Source of the DNA: Takakia lepidozioides
Lineage: Eukaryota; Streptophyta; Takakiopsida; Takakiales; Takakiaceae
DNA length: 60,000 bases
NCBI GenBank assembly: GCA_030704615.1
Contig: CM060734.1
Span: forward strand, 46,332,042 to 46,392,041
Direction of reading: 5' to 3'
Part shown: positions 57,400 through 60,000 of the stretch, piece after piece
Layout of the letters: every line of letters starts with the position of its first letter
Numbering within the stretch: the stretch's first letter is position 1
Made by a program: the position numbers and the translations under genes
Notes under the pieces: model-generated
The model's input: only the letters and a program-made list of their open reading frames with translations
What the model was told of the DNA's origin: nothing
Database searches by the model: none

Positions 57400-57600
57400 A
57401 TTATGAGGATCAGAACTGCTTGACTTGCACGAGGCCTTGACCCTTAGGCAATCCCCAGCAGTAGTAGCTTTTGGGCTACTTTTTTACTTTGTGTTTTCAT
57501 TTTGTCCCATAAGCTCTTTGAGCTTTCCGCAGATGTAATAAAGTACCATTTTGTTTCATTTCATTCATTTTCATTTCATTTTGTTTCATGACATGTCTTT
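57400..57600 (+). mobile_element. Probable LINE 3' tail
   Basis: It contains TTTTGTCCCATAAGCTCTTT, GATGTAATAAAGTACC and then TTTCATTTCATT repeats. This resembles a plant LINE 3' UTR ending in a short simple repeat. There is no coding part. Confidence 0.35.
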
Positions 57601-57817
57601 CATCGTTTGTGCATTTCTAATGCATGATTAGTTCTCTTGTATGGCATTACTAGTCGACTCACTACAAACACCAAAACTCCAAAGCATGAATCACTGTGAA
57701 TGATTGTTCAAGTAATTTCGAGCACTTCATGTAAAGTAGTAAAGCAGTGGTTGCGCCAACTTCCGCAGTCGCAATTGCCACTGGGCATGTAGCACTGCAA
57801 GTTATGTGTCTACTACC

Positions 57818-57850
57818 ACGTGGCGCCCCGGGCCCGTGGCCACGTGGCAG
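57818..57850. repeat. G-box containing perfect-arm palindrome
   Basis: CCACGTGGC and GCCACGTGG form 9-bp inverted arms around a GC-rich centre (GCCCCGGGCCC). Each arm contains the CACGTG core bound by plant bZIP and bHLH factors. No gene start is evident nearby, so a regulatory role is not shown. Confidence 0.5.
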
Positions 57851-58212
57851 CAGTGGTGCTCGTCGTGCGCCGCCCGTCGGCATCCACATGGTCGTCCACG
57901 TCCGCGCCCATGTGTCACCACGCTTCAGTGAGTCGGTCCACTCATCCGGAGGGAAAAGTCAAAGTCAGCCCAAAAGGTCAGACACACGGGCGACCTGCCT
58001 GGTTACGCCACGTGGTTCTTCAGCATTAATCGCATTAATCGCTGAGCAGTTGTTCGCGCGTCTGCGTCCTTTACCACTCTAATCATTGGATGTCCAACCC
58101 AACTACCACGTCTGTTGTAACTAGTCTGTTGTAACTTCCAGTCGATCCCAGTTTTTTTACTTTTACGACTCAAAATGAGTTGTTACCCCAGTGGTAAATG
58201 ACACGAATGCTT

Positions 58213-58665
58213 CTAGTGTATCAGACGCAGTTTCCACATGATATCCTTCTTATGCCCCCAGTCTTGGGTCCAGGGGAAGATAAAAACCCTCGCCAAGGAT
58301 CGCTGAGTGTTGAAACAAACAGCCTTATCAGCATCTATGGAGGAACCAAACAGGATGGAGTCGAAGCCCCTTCCCATGGACAGACATAAGTGATGCGCGA
58401 GTCCTCCCTCTGCACCGAGATGTTCATCCACCCAGTGTCTGATCCATGCATGGGGATGTAGTTTGCTAGGGAAGTAAAGCATAATGACTCTCTGTGATAA
58501 CTTTTGTGCTTGTGTTATCATTTTATCCTTGTTGAGGGTGAGAACTGGCTGTTCTGATTTAGCTGACACTGTTGTGTCTTCCCATAGCACTTCTGCAGGT
58601 GCTGGGGAGGGGTGGGGGAGGATTGCTGCGCTCGGACCTTTACCCAAGAAGGAACCTCCCGTCAA
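58213..58665 (-). pseudogene. LINE ORF1 N-terminal fragment
   Basis: A 150-codon frame with RVIMLYFPSKLHPHAWIRHW, LCLSMGRGFDSILFGSSIDA and LARVFIFPWTQDWGHKKD. The pattern of a strand, a region like F..ILF.s..DA.KA and a W.p..g end resembles the DUF4283-type domain at the start of plant LINE ORF1 proteins. It is cut off on both sides. Confidence 0.5.
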
Positions 58666-58669
58666 ATCT

Positions 58670-59127
58670 ATGGAGGTGGTTTTCCTTACCCACGTTTGGT
58701 TTTTTCCCCTGCTTGAGTGCCATGCACCGCTGCGCTTGCTTTGTTTGGAGTTTTCCCCTCTGGAGGCCCTGAGTGCCAGACAAAAGATCTCTGCTTAACA
58801 AGATAGCACGATACAAACAGGCTGAGAATGCAATAGATGGGGGTAAACAGAGAAAGAATGGCGATAGACCTGTAGAACTGAGAATTCACAGGGCCATGAT
58901 AGACAAGTAAGCAGACAAGAGAGATTATGCAAATGAGAGATTTTAGAAGCGGAATTGGCAAAAACTTCACCACAAGACAATGGTGGAATTGCATTTCTTG
59001 ATGTTGTCTTTCAACAACACTAAAGTGTCACTTAATTCGCACTTAGAGGTCCTTGTTCACTTTTGTACAGTCACCCCATTTGGGTCTTCTAATATAAAGT
59101 TTTACAGATATTTTCTTCGATTTTTAT
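58670..59127. other. Non-coding region
   Basis: There is no supported gene; the open frames are short and without motifs. Confidence 0.4.
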
Positions 59128-59190
59128 TTTTTATTTTTTTATTTTTAATTTTATTTTTGGGGAAAGGAGAGGAAGCCCTTGAGAGCTTTA
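59128..59190 (-). mobile_element. Poly(A)-tailed retroposon 3' end, copy 3
   Basis: On the minus strand: CAAGGGCTTCCTCTCC, TTTCCCC and then an A-rich tail. This is a short relative of the tails at 21215 and 23134. Confidence 0.35.
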
Positions 59191-59574
59191 TTGAACATTA
59201 TTGAAGATTCCTACATTTGTTTCCGGCGGGCACTAGCTTCTACCTAGTCATGTTTGCCACAGGTTGCATTTACCTAAAGGGTGTTGTTAGTGCATCATTT
59301 ATTATTATTATTATTATTTTCATGATCTCAACCAAAATGGACCAAACAACCCATAGAGCAATTTGTTTGCTCTTCCTTAAGGAGAGACCATCTAAAATTG
59401 TTTTCTCTTGATGTACCTTCCCCAGTTGATACCTTCCTATCAAGATCATACCTTCCCCAATAACAGCGATCTTCAGTATAGTCTAGATTCTCATCCGCCT
59501 AGTGTTACCTTCATTCCTAAATTGGTGAGTGCTATAATGTCATTTTATTCAGTACCCTTCAGATTTATCCCTCA

Positions 59575-59900
59575 ACTTTTTTTTTCGTTTTTTTTCTTTT
59601 TTTTTAATAGGTAAGAGGGACGGAGGCCTCAGAATTTTATAAATAAGGGGATGTAAATATCCCGAAGGGAAGTACATGAGGAAAAAATAACCTCATCCTG
59701 AGTGCCATGGAGGCTGATCCAGGAAGACTACGCTTCGTGACCAAAAAGAACGAGGATTGAAGACCGTACCATAGACCACAGTGATCCAGAGGGCAGATCA
59801 GAGCAGCATAGAGCAGAACAGGGCAAGACAAGGCCTTAATCAAATTGCAGCAGTCAGTAACTACCACGCTTGTTCTTGTAAGGCAAGAAAGAAAGGTGAG
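59575..59900 (-). mobile_element. Poly(A)-tailed retroposon 3' end, copy 4
   Basis: On the minus strand: GGTTATTTTTTCCTCATGTA, CCCTTCGGGATATTTACATC, GAGGCCTCCGTCCCTCTTAC and then poly(A) (T-rich 59578-59608 on the + strand). Upstream sequence to about 59900 probably belongs to the same element. It has no complete ORF and looks like a LINE or SINE end. Confidence 0.5.
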
Positions 59901-60000
59901 TCCTAGATCTAGCTTCTAATAGATTTGCGGTGGCGCCAGTTCACTTCTGGCTCCTCACCCCCTGCCGGGGAGAGATTACTGAAGGAGCTCCCAGCCTGGA

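Noticed and set aside
1-60000. tRNA or rRNA genes
   Set aside because: No cloverleaf with T-loop and anticodon signals and no rRNA core sequence was recognised by eye; a covariance-model scan would be needed for certainty.

Overview
The window looks like nuclear DNA of a land plant, most likely a fern or another seed-free vascular plant. The host genes carry many short GT..AG introns and encode plant-type proteins, transposable elements fill well over half of the sequence, and decayed PPR repeats of the style common in fern and lycophyte genomes are present. The organism is inferred from these features only.

Host genes (about 5.6-19.9 kb). A complete 16-exon ABCB-type ABC transporter lies on the + strand (5787-13666). 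The exon model keeps phase throughout and gives 1253 codons plus stop, the normal size for a full ABCB transporter. It converges on a complete 8-exon pyruvate decarboxylase on the - strand (19883-14806, 632 codons plus stop). These are the only two genes in the window that look intact.

Repeat-rich spacer (about 19.9-23.3 kb). This holds direct repeats, poly(A)-tailed retroposon ends, a 31-bp foldback and a GGTAT-rich tract.

Giant composite transposon (about 23.3-47.8 kb). A decayed Mutator-like (MULE) element is proposed. Its transposase is on the + strand (30741-33573, resuming at 46579-47250). A divergently transcribed multi-exon gene on the - strand (29892-25071) encodes a ParB-like domain, a charged linker and the first half of a beta-class DNA-methyltransferase-like domain. 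The other half of the methyltransferase (a motif reading NPPY once a 1-nt frameshift is allowed for, the motif X/I region and the tail) lies just beyond it but on the opposite strand (23731-24628), between ~106-bp inverted repeats. This is the arrangement expected if the block had inverted. Two introns of the ParB/methyltransferase gene hold arrays of 24-bp palindromes with a CGTCAACG-like core. A 13-kb Ty3/Gypsy LTR retrotransposon (33574-46578) is nested in the transposase. It carries an extra coiled-coil ORF region downstream of integrase and CACAGCC minisatellites in its LTRs.

Tail (about 48-60 kb). Here there is an L1-like LINE on the - strand that has lost its reverse transcriptase core but keeps a 597-codon open frame, scattered PPR remnants, an unrecognised decayed coding region, a ~542-bp tandem duplication, LINE tails and a LINE ORF1 fragment.

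The most novel system is the transposon-borne ParB-like/methyltransferase gene with intronic palindrome arrays and an inverted catalytic module. Its function is inferred from motifs only.
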